Assembly (NCBI GenBank): GCA_039812085.1
Contig: JBDHZU010000001.1
Location: 1-64,000 of the forward strand
Length of the DNA: 64,000 nucleotides
Reading direction: 5' to 3'
Source of the DNA: JBDHZU01 sp039812085
GTDB taxonomy: Bacteria > Actinomycetota > Actinomycetes > S36-B12 > UBA10799
The notes under the pieces are model-generated. The model saw nothing but the letters and a program-made list of their open reading frames with translations, was not told the DNA's origin and did not search any database. A program made the position numbers and the translations under genes. Below, piece by piece: positions 26,619 through 35,555 of this stretch (its first letter is position 1; every line of letters starts with the position of its first letter).

Positions 26619-28226
26619 GTGAGCGCAGATCCACAGGACCTTGTCGATGAGTCTGATGCCCTGGACTTGACAACCACCGCCGGTCGAATTGCCGAGTTGG
26701 CTCGCCGTCAGGCGGCGGCAGAACACGCTGCTAGCGACAAGGCCGTCGAAAAACAGCACGCACGTGGCAAGAAGACCGCCCGTGAACGCATCGAAATGCT
26801 GCTGGATGAAGACAGCTTCGTTGAACTCGACGCCTTGAGCCGACACCGTTCACACGCCTTTGGCTTGGAAAAGAAGCGTCCATACGGCGATGGTGTCGTC
26901 ACGGGTTACGGAACCATCGACGGTCGTCCCGTCTGTGTCTTTGCCCAAGACTTCACTGTCTTCGGCGGATCCCTCGGCGAAGTGTTCGGCGAGAAAATCG
27001 TCAAGGTGATGGACCTGGCGATGAAGACTGGTGTTCCCGTCATCGGCATCAACGACTCCGGCGGTGCTCGTATTCAAGAAGGTGTCGTCTCGCTGGCAAA
27101 GTACGGCGACATCTTCTTGCGCAACGTGCATGCCTCGGGCGTCATCCCGCAGATTTCACTGATCATGGGACCGTGCGCTGGTGGCGCGGTCTATTCCCCA
27201 GCAATCACAGACTTCATCGTGATGGTGGATCAGACCTCACACATGTTCATCACCGGACCAGACGTCATCAAGACAGTCACCGGAGAAGACGTTGAGTTCG
27301 AAGAACTCGGCGGTGCCCGCACCCACAACTCAAAGTCCGGTGTCGCGCACTACATGGGTACCGACGAAGAAGACGCTTTGGAATACGTCAAAGCGGTGCT
27401 GAGCTTCCTGCCCAGTAACAACACCCAAATGCCACCAGCAGACCCGTTCGATGCCGACTTGTCCATCACGGACGAGGATCGAGAGCTCGACACCTTCATC
27501 CCAGACTCCGAGAACCAGCCCTATGACATGCACACCGTGCTTGAGCATGTGCTGGACGATGCGGACTTTTTGGAAGTACAACCACTATTCGCCCCCAACC
27601 TCATCACTGGTTTCGGTCGGGTAGAAGGCCACCCCGTCGGCATCGTGGCCAACCAACCGATGCAGTTCGCCGGCACCTTGGATATCGACGCTTCCGAGAA
27701 AGCATCTCGCTTTGTCCGTACCTGCGATGCCTTCAATGTTCCGGTACTCACCTTTGTCGACGTGCCCGGCTTCCTGCCCGGTACCGATCAGGAATGGAAC
27801 GGCATCATTCGCCGCGGCGCGAAGCTGATCTACGCCTACTGTGAGGCGACCGTCCCCAAGGTGACCGTCATTACCCGCAAGGCATACGGCGGCGCTTACG
27901 ACGTGATGGGCTCCAAGCACCTGGGCGGCGATTTGTCGCTGGCATGGCCGACCGCGCAGATTGCTGTCATGGGCGCCTCTGGCGCGCTGAACATCCTGTA
28001 CCGCAAGGAACTCAAAGAAGCACAGGATCCGGAAGCTGAGCGCGCTCGCTTGACGACGGAATACAACGAGACGCTGGCGAACCCGTACTTGGCCGCAGAA
28101 CGTGGCTACGTGGATCGCGTGATCATGCCGCATGAGACTCGCACTCAAGTGATCAAGGCCCTGCGAGCGCTTCGCACCAAGCGTGAAGTCCTCCCGCCGA
28201 AGAAGCACGGGAACATTCCGCTATGA
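26619..28226 (+). CDS. pccB: propionyl-CoA/acyl-CoA carboxylase beta subunit (carboxyltransferase)
   Basis: 535 residues, standard for the AccD5/PccB carboxyltransferase. [20 protein letters not shown] and [19 protein letters not shown] open the protein; the N-half crotonase fold has [19 protein letters not shown] and [14 protein letters not shown], and the C-half has [38 protein letters not shown] and [15 protein letters not shown]. It moves the carboxyl group from biotin to acyl-CoA. GTG 26619 has AGGAG six bases ahead; an in-frame extension upstream carries no family sequence. Followed by the epsilon subunit with an ATGA overlap. The short acyl preference (propionyl) is inferred from family and context. 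Confidence 0.93.
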   Translation: MSADPQDLVDESDALDLTTTAGRIAELARRQAAAEHAASDKAVEKQHARGKKTARERIEMLLDEDSFVELDALSRHRSHAFGLEKKRPYGDGVVTGYGTIDGRPVCVFAQDFTVFGGSLGEVFGEKIVKVMDLAMKTGVPVIGINDSGGARIQEGVVSLAKYGDIFLRNVHASGVIPQISLIMGPCAGGAVYSPAITDFIVMVDQTSHMFITGPDVIKTVTGEDVEFEELGGARTHNSKSGVAHYMGTDEEDALEYVKAVLSFLPSNNTQMPPADPFDADLSITDEDRELDTFIPDSENQPYDMHTVLEHVLDDADFLEVQPLFAPNLITGFGRVEGHPVGIVANQPMQFAGTLDIDASEKASRFVRTCDAFNVPVLTFVDVPGFLPGTDQEWNGIIRRGAKLIYAYCEATVPKVTVITRKAYGGAYDVMGSKHLGGDLSLAWPTAQIAVMGASGALNILYRKELKEAQDPEAERARLTTEYNETLANPYLAAERGYVDRVIMPHETRTQVIKALRALRTKREVLPPKKHGNIPL

Positions 28227-28453
28227 CCGACGCTGACGAAAGTGCCCCCGAGGCGCAACGTCCACGGTTGCGGGTCATCAGCGGCAACCCCACCCCGGAA
28301 GAACTCGCTGCTCTCGTTGCCGTCGTCGCCGCTGCCAGTAGCGATGAAGAACCACCAGCGGAACCGGTCAACCCGTGGTCGGCACCATCCGGTATGCACC
28401 GGCAACCATTGCCCGCACCGAGCCCTTACGCTTGGTCTCACCCGCTGGGCTGA
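28223..28453 (+). CDS. accE: acyl-CoA carboxylase epsilon subunit
   Basis: 76 residues with [23 protein letters not shown], the helix of the actinobacterial ACC epsilon family, then a proline-rich tail ending in W/P repeats. The subunit stabilises the carboxylase complex in Streptomyces and mycobacteria. ATG overlaps the pccB stop as ATGA; the 3' end overlaps the convergent maf gene by 16 bases. Confidence 0.9.
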   Translation: MTDADESAPEAQRPRLRVISGNPTPEELAALVAVVAAASSDEEPPAEPVNPWSAPSGMHRQPLPAPSPYAWSHPLG

Positions 28454-29088
28454 GCAAGCAGACTGAACCAGTCCACCCCGAGTTCGGCGATCAAACGTCG
28501 TACGGTTGGCAGGCTCACTCCAATCACGTTGCTGGGGTCTCCCTCGATTGAGTCCACGAAGGCTCCGCCGATGCCGTCCAGCGTGAATGAACCGGCCACA
28601 TGCAGCGGTTCGCCGGTCGCAACGTATGCATCGATCTCCTGTTCGCTCAGTGTTCCGATCCGAACAACCGTGCGACGCACAGCCGACACCTTTTGGCCAT
28701 CGTCTGCAATCAGGCAATGACCGGTGATCAGATCCCCTGCTTGTCCGCTCATGTGTCGTAGACGTTGTCGGGCGATGTCTGCCGATCCTGGTTTGCCATA
28801 AATCTGACCATCCATCAACAGCACCGAATCGCATCCCAAAACAAGCCAGCTATGCGACGTATCAGCAAGCTGTGTGGCGACATCTGTTGCCTTTGACTCA
28901 GCAAGGACACCAGCGAGTTCTTCGGCAGTCATCGCTCGCCCTAGGGCTGCTTCCTGCGCTCGTTGAACGGCCGGTTCATCAACCTCACTGACTTGCACGG
29001 TTGGTGACAATCCGGCGCTCTGGAGCACAGCCAATCGCGCTGGCGATGCGGAAGCCAGCACGAGTTGAGGTCCTTGCGAAGCCTGCAC
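28438..29088 (-). CDS. maf: Maf family nucleotide pyrophosphatase
   Basis: 216 residues. LVLASASPARLAVLQSAGL is the N-terminal substrate loop, VLGCDSVLLMDGQIYGKPG carries the catalytic aspartate region, and GSFTLDGIGGAFVDSIEGDPSNVIGVSLP is the family C-terminus. Maf proteins hydrolyse non-canonical or modified NTPs to NMPs and have been tied to septum control. Starts at GTG, 71 bases from the divergent ugd gene. The pccB-accE-maf order is common in actinobacteria. Confidence 0.92.
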   Translation of the reverse strand: MQASQGPQLVLASASPARLAVLQSAGLSPTVQVSEVDEPAVQRAQEAALGRAMTAEELAGVLAESKATDVATQLADTSHSWLVLGCDSVLLMDGQIYGKPGSADIARQRLRHMSGQAGDLITGHCLIADDGQKVSAVRRTVVRIGTLSEQEIDAYVATGEPLHVAGSFTLDGIGGAFVDSIEGDPSNVIGVSLPTVRRLIAELGVDWFSLLAQPSG

Positions 29089-29159
29089 GCCGGTTGCCCT
29101 TCTGAGAAATCTGCGGTACCTACGACCGCTTTGCCACTGAGTTTGGCAGGATCAACCCC

Positions 29160-30488
29160 ATGGTTGACGACCAGCGGCTGCGCCTGACCGTGATTGGCAC
29201 CGGGTATCTCGGTGCCGTTCACGCAACTGCCATGGCATCAATCGGGTTCGATGTCCTCGCTATCGACGTCGATGAACGACGCATTTCCATGCTCGACCAG
29301 GGCACAGCACCGTTCTACGAACCGGGGTTCGAGGAATTACTGTCCGAGACGCTGACGACAGGTCGATTGGAATTCACCACCGACTGGGCCCGGGTTGCCG
29401 AGCACGGCGATGTCCACTTCCTGTGTGTGGGCACCCCGCAACGAACCGATGGACCAGGGGCTGATCTCAGCTTTGTCCAGGCGGCAGTCGGAAAACTCGC
29501 CCCACTGCTCAACCGCCAGTGCGTGATTGCGGGCAAGTCCACGGTTCCGGTCGGTACTGCAGCCTGGATAACCGAGCACATCGCCGCGAACAGCCCCGCC
29601 CACGATCACATCGAAGTTGTCTGGAATCCGGAGTTTCTGCGCGAGGGTTTTGCGGTGCAAGACACCTTGCAACCAGACCGGATCGTCCTAGGGTCCGACT
29701 CACCTGAAGCACTGGCGACGATGCGTGAGGTCTACTCATCCATCCTGGAACAAGGCACCCCACTGATCGAGACCACTGCTGCCACAGCGGAACTCGTCAA
29801 AGTCGCTGCCAACTCATTTCTTGCCACCAAAATTTCCTTCATCAATGCGATGGCCGATGTCTGTGAGGTTGCGGGGGCTGATGTCACCGACCTTGCACAT
29901 GCGATCGGTTATGACACCCGCATCGGACACCGATTCCTCGGTGCTGGCCTAGGATTCGGCGGTGGCTGTCTGCCCAAGGACATTCGAGCGTTTAAACACC
30001 GCGCGGATGAGTTGGGGGTCGGCGCCTCATTGCGGTTCCTGCAAGAGGTGGACGATCTCAATACTCGACGACGACGCACTATCGCCGAGCAGGCCGTTGA
30101 ACTGTGTGATGGCGATATTGCCGGTAAGACCGTTGCCTGTTTGGGTGCGGCATTCAAGCCTGACTCCGACGACGTTCGCGATTCTCCGGCATTGACCGTG
30201 GCGTCGATTCTGGATCGTCATGGAGCAACCGTTCGTGTCTTTGACCCACAAGCACACGAAACCGCTCAGGTCGCTGCACCACATCTACAGATCGTCAAAT
30301 CGTTAGAGGAAGCAGCGGTCGATGCCGATATCGTCATGTTGCTCACGGAGTGGAAGCAATTCGTTGCCCTGGACCCGCAGGCGTTCGGAGAAATCGTTGC
30401 CAACCGCCGCATCATCGATGCACGAAACGCATTAGATCCGGTCGCTTGGCGCGCTGCCGGGTGGGAATACCAAGGAATCGGTCGCTAA
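29160..30488 (+). CDS. ugd: UDP-glucose 6-dehydrogenase
   Basis: 442 residues. TVIGTGYLGAVHATAMASIG is the NAD fold, FLCVGTPQRTDGPGADLSFV and GKSTVPVGT follow, and GLGFGGGCLPKD contains the catalytic cysteine C270 with its lysine. The C-terminal domain has LGAAFKPDSDDVRDSP. It oxidises UDP-glucose to UDP-glucuronate, the substrate of the decarboxylase at the window start, and UDP-glucose metabolism is also served by galE at 31286. The start ATG follows GGCAGGATC. It is convergent with the GH16-like gene. Confidence 0.95.
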   Translation: MVDDQRLRLTVIGTGYLGAVHATAMASIGFDVLAIDVDERRISMLDQGTAPFYEPGFEELLSETLTTGRLEFTTDWARVAEHGDVHFLCVGTPQRTDGPGADLSFVQAAVGKLAPLLNRQCVIAGKSTVPVGTAAWITEHIAANSPAHDHIEVVWNPEFLREGFAVQDTLQPDRIVLGSDSPEALATMREVYSSILEQGTPLIETTAATAELVKVAANSFLATKISFINAMADVCEVAGADVTDLAHAIGYDTRIGHRFLGAGLGFGGGCLPKDIRAFKHRADELGVGASLRFLQEVDDLNTRRRRTIAEQAVELCDGDIAGKTVACLGAAFKPDSDDVRDSPALTVASILDRHGATVRVFDPQAHETAQVAAPHLQIVKSLEEAAVDADIVMLLTEWKQFVALDPQAFGEIVANRRIIDARNALDPVAWRAAGWEYQGIGR

Positions 30489-30500
30489 CTCCTACGGAGT
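30488..30500. repeat. small inverted repeat spanning convergent stops
   Basis: ACTCC (30488-30492), TAC loop, GGAGT (30496-30500) lies across the ugd and GH16 stop codons. A five-base stem with no T run is weak for a terminator. Confidence 0.25.
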
Positions 30501-31247
30501 CCAGCGGTAGACCTTCACCCAATCGACCAGCAGATCGACCTGTTTGGTCTTCTGACTTGCCGACCGTTTGGTGCCCTCACTTTGAATCGCTAGCCACATC
30601 TTCTGCCGAGGAACTGTTGAACCGGTCACCCGCTTCCACACCTTGCCGTTGATCGTGTACTCCAGCAGGTTGGGCCGCCATTGGACGCCCACTCTGATCC
30701 ATTTCTTGGTATTGACCTTGGGCGAACGGGAACCAGAAAACTTGTGCTTTCCTGCGGCAGTCCAGTGAACGTAACCAGAGAAAGACTTCCGATTACCCCC
30801 AGAGTCTTCCGCGATGTCGACCTCTGGCGGCCAGCCCTTCGTCGGCCAGAGCAAGACCACAAATTTGGCCAGTTCCGCTTTAGTCACTCGCAGCCGAACA
30901 TCCCATTTGCCGTACAACTGCGCCACCTTGCAGTTACACACTCCACCGGAGTAGACATGCGACCCCTGCTTCTGGGCACGAATGCGCAAAGCGCCATTTG
31001 TCACTGATAGCTGCGAACGCCGCCACGTCGTCGTTGGGTTTCCACCTGGCGTCCCGCTGTAGCGACCCCAGGACTTGTTCAGTGCTGATCCGTTGAAGTT
31101 CTCGACGAAGCTTGGGGTCCACAACGAGGTCGCACGTGGCGTTGGCATTGCCACCGCATTAGCGCTCGTCGGCATCAGGCAACTAGCCGCGACGGAACCC
31201 GCGACCAACACCATCGCTGTTCGTTTGGCTGTGTACACCCTTGGCAT
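30492..31247 (-). CDS. secreted glycoside hydrolase family 16-like protein
   Basis: 251 residues with a signal peptide (TAMVLVAGSVAASCLMPTSANA). The mature part is a jelly-roll GH16 fold: FVENFNGSALNKSWGRYSG, QLYGKWDVRLRV and PPEVDIAED, which holds the E142-x-D144-x2-E147 catalytic triad, then YVHWTAAGKHKF and WRPNLLEYTINGKVW. The family cleaves or transfers beta-1,3/1,4-glucans and galactans. An AASC run in the signal region gives a weak lipoprotein alternative. No clear ribosome site precedes ATG 31247. Close to surface polysaccharide genes, so a wall or capsule glycan may be its substrate. Confidence 0.82.
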   Translation of the reverse strand: MPRVYTAKRTAMVLVAGSVAASCLMPTSANAVAMPTPRATSLWTPSFVENFNGSALNKSWGRYSGTPGGNPTTTWRRSQLSVTNGALRIRAQKQGSHVYSGGVCNCKVAQLYGKWDVRLRVTKAELAKFVVLLWPTKGWPPEVDIAEDSGGNRKSFSGYVHWTAAGKHKFSGSRSPKVNTKKWIRVGVQWRPNLLEYTINGKVWKRVTGSTVPRQKMWLAIQSEGTKRSASQKTKQVDLLVDWVKVYRWTP

Positions 31248-31285
31248 ACAGTCATGTGTCGGCGCACTGTTGCCAGGCCTGAAGG

Positions 31286-32287
31286 TTACTTCGGGCTAAA
31301 TCCCTCAGGTTTATCGAAAGCTGACCAAGCCGAGGTCACCATGTCCTGCAGGTCGTAACTGGCTTGCCAGTCCATCTCCTGCCTAATTAACTGTGCATCC
31401 GCAACCAGCACAGCCGGATCTCCTGGGCGTCTGTCGACCTCTTGGGCATTCACATCGAACCCAATCACCTGCGAGACGACATCCATCACCTCGCGCACTG
31501 AACTGCCCTCACCACGGCCAACATTGACGGCGAGCTGCGCGTCGCCCAGCGGACGATCGTCACATGCCCGAACAGCACTGACATGCGCATCGGCTAGGTC
31601 CACAACATGGATGTAGTCACGAACACAGGTGCCGTCTGGGGTGTCGTAATCCGATCCGAAAATCTGTGGGCGCTTGCCGGTGGTGACTGCTCGCAGCACC
31701 ATCGGGATGAGGTTGGCGACCGAGGTATCTCCCAAGTCGTCAGAGCCAGCACCTGCCACATTGAAGTAGCGCAACAGCACGAATGATCGGGGCTTACCGG
31801 TCAACTCTCCTGAACGGGCAAATGCCCGTACGAGCCACTCACCGGCCACCTTAGTTTCGCCATAGGGCGAGGTCGGAACGAGTACGCGATCCTCAGCAAC
31901 ATGTCCACTGCCCGGTTCCCCATAGACAGCAGCGGATGACGAGTAGACGATCCGTGGGACATCGGCGTCTTCCATCGCCTGCAACAGACTGACGAGGCCA
32001 CCAATGTTCTCTTCGTAGTAGAACAGCGGCCGTTCGACAGACTCACCCACTGCCTTCTTGGCCGCAAAATGAATAACCCCGATGACATCGTGTTCCTTCA
32101 TCGCATCGGTGAGTCGGGCCGTATCCGCCACGGAGCACTCTACGAATGGAACACCAGCAGGAACACGGTCGCGCAGTCCAGACGACAAGTCGTCAACGAC
32201 GACCATGTCGTACCCGAGGTCAAGCATCTGTCGTAAAACATGGGAGCCGATATATCCAGCCCCACCGGTCAATAGCCAACGACTCAC
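31286..32287 (-). CDS. galE: UDP-glucose 4-epimerase
   Basis: 333 residues of an extended SDR. LLTGGAGYIGSHVLRQMLDLG is the NAD loop; VVDDLSSGLRDRVP, HFAAKKAVGESVERPLFYYEEN, SSSAAVYGEP and YGETKVAGEW give the Ser/Tyr/Lys triad; LRYFNVAGAGSDDLGD and GTCVRDYIHVVDLADAHV are GalE-typical. It interconverts UDP-glucose and UDP-galactose. GTG 32287 follows GGAAGGAACC. It is the last gene of the leftward polysaccharide run, 30 bases after two small membrane genes. Confidence 0.93.
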   Translation of the reverse strand: MSRWLLTGGAGYIGSHVLRQMLDLGYDMVVVDDLSSGLRDRVPAGVPFVECSVADTARLTDAMKEHDVIGVIHFAAKKAVGESVERPLFYYEENIGGLVSLLQAMEDADVPRIVYSSSAAVYGEPGSGHVAEDRVLVPTSPYGETKVAGEWLVRAFARSGELTGKPRSFVLLRYFNVAGAGSDDLGDTSVANLIPMVLRAVTTGKRPQIFGSDYDTPDGTCVRDYIHVVDLADAHVSAVRACDDRPLGDAQLAVNVGRGEGSSVREVMDVVSQVIGFDVNAQEVDRRPGDPAVLVADAQLIRQEMDWQASYDLQDMVTSAWSAFDKPEGFSPK

Positions 32288-32317
32288 GAACGGTTCCTTC
32301 CAGCGATCAGTAGCGAA

Positions 32318-32503
32318 TCAGCCACCGGTAGCAAACCGCGTAACGATGACTGCCAACCATCCAACCAGCAACAGAGCCGTGGTGCCGAGCAACGTGCGGC
32401 GTTGACCGACTTGCATTCGATTGGCATCAACGACGACCGCGCACCACACGATCATCCCCAACAAGAGGACGGTGTAGGCGATCCCGAACGGTGCGCCAGT
32501 CAT
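32318..32503 (-). CDS. small two-helix membrane protein
   Basis: 61 residues with two predicted helices (AYTVLLLGMIVWCAVVV and LLGTTALLLVGWLAVIVTRF) joined by a basic loop. It is not recognised. ATG overlaps the stop of the preceding membrane-protein gene as ATGA, which supports it as a real gene. Possibly a partner of the neighbouring glycosyltransferase or polymerase. Confidence 0.6.
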   Translation of the reverse strand: MTGAPFGIAYTVLLLGMIVWCAVVVDANRMQVGQRRTLLGTTALLLVGWLAVIVTRFATGG

Positions 32504-32883
32504 GTCTCGTCGCCAATGTCCGGTCGTGGTTGTAGGAATCGCAGCGGCCGATCCGGGCGCGACAACATGACCGCTGCCAAACCCAGTACGACAATGACTT
32601 CGATAATCACCGAAGCGATCGCGTTGAAGTGGGAGGCGAACAATGGAACCAAGCTGGACAAGACGAGTGCACTCATTCCCACCGCCACGGCCAACCCAAG
32701 TGCCAACGGCAGACTGTCAATGTCGAGCGCAGCGACAACGGCGATTCCCACACCAAGCAAAACGAAGCTTCCCGTAATTGGAATCCGTAACCAAGCGGGT
32801 GCACCCAGCATGAACAACCCCAGCGCAATCAACGCCCAAATAATCAGGCCGATGCTGAGGCGGTGCCGGTGCAGGTCGCTCAT
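32500..32883 (-). CDS. four-helix membrane protein of unknown function
   Basis: 127 residues, hydrophobic segments at SIGLIIWALIALGLFML, IPITGSFVLLGVGIAVVAAL, LPLALGLAVAVGMSALVL and ASVIIEVIVVLGLAAVML. No family recognised. ATG 32883 is chosen because it overlaps the stop of the glycosyltransferase gene as ATGA; the longer frame lies inside that gene. It is also coupled at its end to the 61-residue membrane protein. Confidence 0.65.
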   Translation of the reverse strand: MSDLHRHRLSIGLIIWALIALGLFMLGAPAWLRIPITGSFVLLGVGIAVVAALDIDSLPLALGLAVAVGMSALVLSSLVPLFASHFNAIASVIIEVIVVLGLAAVMLSRPDRPLRFLQPRPDIGDET

Positions 32884-34169
32884 GGAGTTAAGCGTGCCAC
32901 GTCCTTCACAGTGCTGAGGGCTCGAGCGCGCCGACGTGCCTTGAGGTAGAGCCATGGACCTCGCACGAATCCGCCGCGTTCTGCCTTAGCCAGTTCTGCT
33001 GGATAGTCCGCAGTGCGGTTCTCGTTCTTTTCCGACTCCGGGTCGAGCATTCGCTTGATGCCTTTGGGTACCGCCCGCAGCAAAGCAACTCGCGATCCGG
33101 GCAGAAACAACAATTCTCGGAAGAGGAAGGCAGACAAGCCCGATCCGTAACCGACCATCTGTTTGGCCAGTTCTTCCATCGTGTCTCGATGGAAGTGTCG
33201 GATGACTGCGCGTGGTTCGTAAACGATGGTCCCGTCGGACATAAGCACCCGAACAAAGATGTCGAGGTCTTCCCCGCCCTTGGTCAAAGTTCCTGCACCC
33301 AGCGCAGGGTCGAATCCATTGAGCTCGGTGAGTGCCGATACCCGAAAAGAAGTGCTGTTACCGGAACCGAAAGCTCCAGCCGCAAAGGGGAACAGCGGGC
33401 CACCATCGCCACGAGCACCGAGCTTCCACACTGATGAGGAATCATCTGCCCGGCTCCATACCGTCCGGACGTATCCCTTGTTGAAGCCACTGCCTTCCTC
33501 GAACATCTGCTCGGCATGGGTCGCCAACGATCCAGGAACAACCAGGCCCGTCACACAGTGAACATCGGGATCTTGAGCGAAGACGGCAGCCTTGGAACTC
33601 AACCAGTGTGGGTCAGCCAATGCATCGTCATCGGTATAGAAGAGCAGTTCACTACCGAGCGCGACGGCTTCAGCAAGTGCAGCATTCCGCGCAAACGACA
33701 ATCCCGGATTGGGCTGGTCAACAATCTTCAATCGCGCATCGTCGATTCCCGCCAGCGCAGCACGGGTATTACCCGTTGCGGGAGCGTTATCAACGACGAC
33801 GACGTGAAAATCGCCGTCGTACTGCTGCTCCAACAGATGTTGGACCGCACTAGGCAGCAAGGGATGCGTTCCGATGGTGCAGATAGCCAGCGCTGCAGAA
33901 AGGGCGGGAGACGCTGCCGGTAACTCGACGGTTGCGCTAGTCGGCAAAGACAGCTTTTCCTGATCCTCACGGGCTTGCTGCGCCCACTGCTGCGGTCCGG
34001 CTGCAACATCGTCAGGCTCCACGGTCAGCTCACCGACCGGAACACCAGCGTCACGAACCAACAGGTACAACCCGGCACCGTCTGGAATCTGTGCTGGGGC
34101 GACTGGATTAGTGAGTTCCAAGTCGGCACAGACCAACGGACGGAAGGACGTGTCGGACTGTTCAGTCAT
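32880..34169 (-). CDS. family 2 glycosyltransferase with N-terminal extension
   Basis: 429 residues. The first 90 residues are an added domain without recognised motif (DGAGLYLLVRDAGVPVGELTV). The GT2 core follows: LAICTIGTHPLLPSAVQHLL, VVVDNAP, PNPGLSFARNAAL, LLFYTDDDALADP with the metal-binding DDD, FGSGNSTSFRV and GGEDLDIFVRVL with the catalytic ED. C-terminal basic tail. It lies directly between an ATP-grasp gene (6 bases upstream) and a membrane gene (ATGA overlap). Substrate unknown. Confidence 0.83.
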   Translation of the reverse strand: MTEQSDTSFRPLVCADLELTNPVAPAQIPDGAGLYLLVRDAGVPVGELTVEPDDVAAGPQQWAQQAREDQEKLSLPTSATVELPAASPALSAALAICTIGTHPLLPSAVQHLLEQQYDGDFHVVVVDNAPATGNTRAALAGIDDARLKIVDQPNPGLSFARNAALAEAVALGSELLFYTDDDALADPHWLSSKAAVFAQDPDVHCVTGLVVPGSLATHAEQMFEEGSGFNKGYVRTVWSRADDSSSVWKLGARGDGGPLFPFAAGAFGSGNSTSFRVSALTELNGFDPALGAGTLTKGGEDLDIFVRVLMSDGTIVYEPRAVIRHFHRDTMEELAKQMVGYGSGLSAFLFRELLFLPGSRVALLRAVPKGIKRMLDPESEKNENRTADYPAELAKAERGGFVRGPWLYLKARRRARALSTVKDVARLTP

Positions 34170-34175
34170 GGGCGC

Positions 34176-35549
34176 TCAACCCTTCACATCATCGGGACGA
34201 AGCCGCTTGGGTCGGATCGCCACATTTGTTGCGGCAATACGTCCCACTCGACGGCTGAGTTCGCTCAAGAAGTCCACCTGCTGTTCCAGGTTCTCGGACT
34301 GGATCGAGATGTCGATGGTGTCGGCAATTTCCGCTGCCGCTTGTTCGATTCCCGCGCGATCTTGTCGCAGCGCCACGATGTACGGATGGCTGTTGAAGTC
34401 GATCGTCCGGAAGACCGGTTCGGTCACCGATGGCGCTCGGCTCCAACGAATGAAATCCGGTCGAGCCTCAACCTCATCCAGGCCGGTGACGGCGCGGACG
34501 CGTCCTGACTCCTCTTGCACGCCGTACGCAATTGCGACTGGTTCTTGGTCGTAGATCTCCCAGTCGATCTTTCGTAGATCCTGGGGACCATCGCTGATGT
34601 AGTGCACAACCGCGCGTTCCAGGATGTCGATGTGCCCCTGGTGGTAGGAGTTGACGATGTAGGCCAGCCCACCACCAACCAGGCGAGCTCCTACCTCAAT
34701 CAGACACGGCCCTCGGTCATCGATGATGACTTCAGCGTGGAAAGGACTACGACGAAGACCCGTCTTCTGAATCACCTGGACGACGTAGTCGGCCAACTCC
34801 GTGAAGCGCGGATCATGGTGGAAGATCTTTTCGTCAAACAGCATGTTGTTTGACGCTTCATTGGTCTGACCTCGATATGCAGCGACGACGCTCACGATCT
34901 CTACGTTGCCGTCGGCATCCACTTGCCCATTGACTTGATATTCCTGGCCGTCCAGAAACTCTTCCATAATCATGAGGACGCCTGGCGCAGTAGCGAAATG
35001 GGCCGCGAGATCGTCCGAACTGGTCGATCGGTCAAAGTAGCCGATCTTGCTGTTGGCATAACCATCGTTGGGCTTGAGCACGAATCGATCGACCTCTGCC
35101 GACGACTCCAATATCTGCGCAACTTCCTCAGCGGTCCGCACTCGCCATGTTCCGTTGATTCGGGGAGCGCCCGGCTGTGCCGCGATGTGAGCCTTCAGTT
35201 CTTGCTTGTCTCGGAATCGAGTGAGCACATCAAGCTGGGCACTAGGCAAGCCAAGGGCATGGGCAAGTTCGCCCGCGTGCTTCACACTGCCTTCGGTTGG
35301 CGGCAATACCGCCACAATGTGATGACGCTGAGCCAATTGATCAGCAATTCCTGCCAGGTTGTCAGGGTCGGCAAAATAGCTGGCCGCAACCCGATCACTG
35401 CGCAAACTCGGAAAGCGTTCTCCCAAGATTCGGAAGTCTTGCGGGTTGGTGTACACCGCAACGGTCTGCAGACCAAACCTGCGGTACGCGATATCAATAA
35501 AGTCCGCGCCGTAAGAGTGGTTGGGGTCTAGGACGACGATGCATGACAT
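34176..35549 (-). CDS. ATP-grasp domain protein (carboxylate-amine ligase-like)
   Basis: 457 residues. VVLDPNHSYGADFIDIAYR is the N-terminal preATP-grasp strand; DRFVLKPNDGYANSKIGYF holds the ATP-binding lysine and loop; MEEFLDGQEYQVNGQ follows; FHAEVIIDDRGPCLIEVGARLVGGGLAYIV carries the metal-binding E/N-type residues. The layout resembles L-amino-acid ligases and the carbamoyl-phosphate-synthase-like group, which join a carboxylate to an amine with ATP. Here it sits between two GT2 genes with gaps of 6 bases, suggesting that it modifies a sugar or builds an aminoacyl or peptide substituent. That role is inference. Confidence 0.78.
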   Translation of the reverse strand: MSCIVVLDPNHSYGADFIDIAYRRFGLQTVAVYTNPQDFRILGERFPSLRSDRVAASYFADPDNLAGIADQLAQRHHIVAVLPPTEGSVKHAGELAHALGLPSAQLDVLTRFRDKQELKAHIAAQPGAPRINGTWRVRTAEEVAQILESSAEVDRFVLKPNDGYANSKIGYFDRSTSSDDLAAHFATAPGVLMIMEEFLDGQEYQVNGQVDADGNVEIVSVVAAYRGQTNEASNNMLFDEKIFHHDPRFTELADYVVQVIQKTGLRRSPFHAEVIIDDRGPCLIEVGARLVGGGLAYIVNSYHQGHIDILERAVVHYISDGPQDLRKIDWEIYDQEPVAIAYGVQEESGRVRAVTGLDEVEARPDFIRWSRAPSVTEPVFRTIDFNSHPYIVALRQDRAGIEQAAAEIADTIDISIQSENLEQQVDFLSELSRRVGRIAATNVAIRPKRLRPDDVKG

Positions 35550-35555
35550 TGCGCG

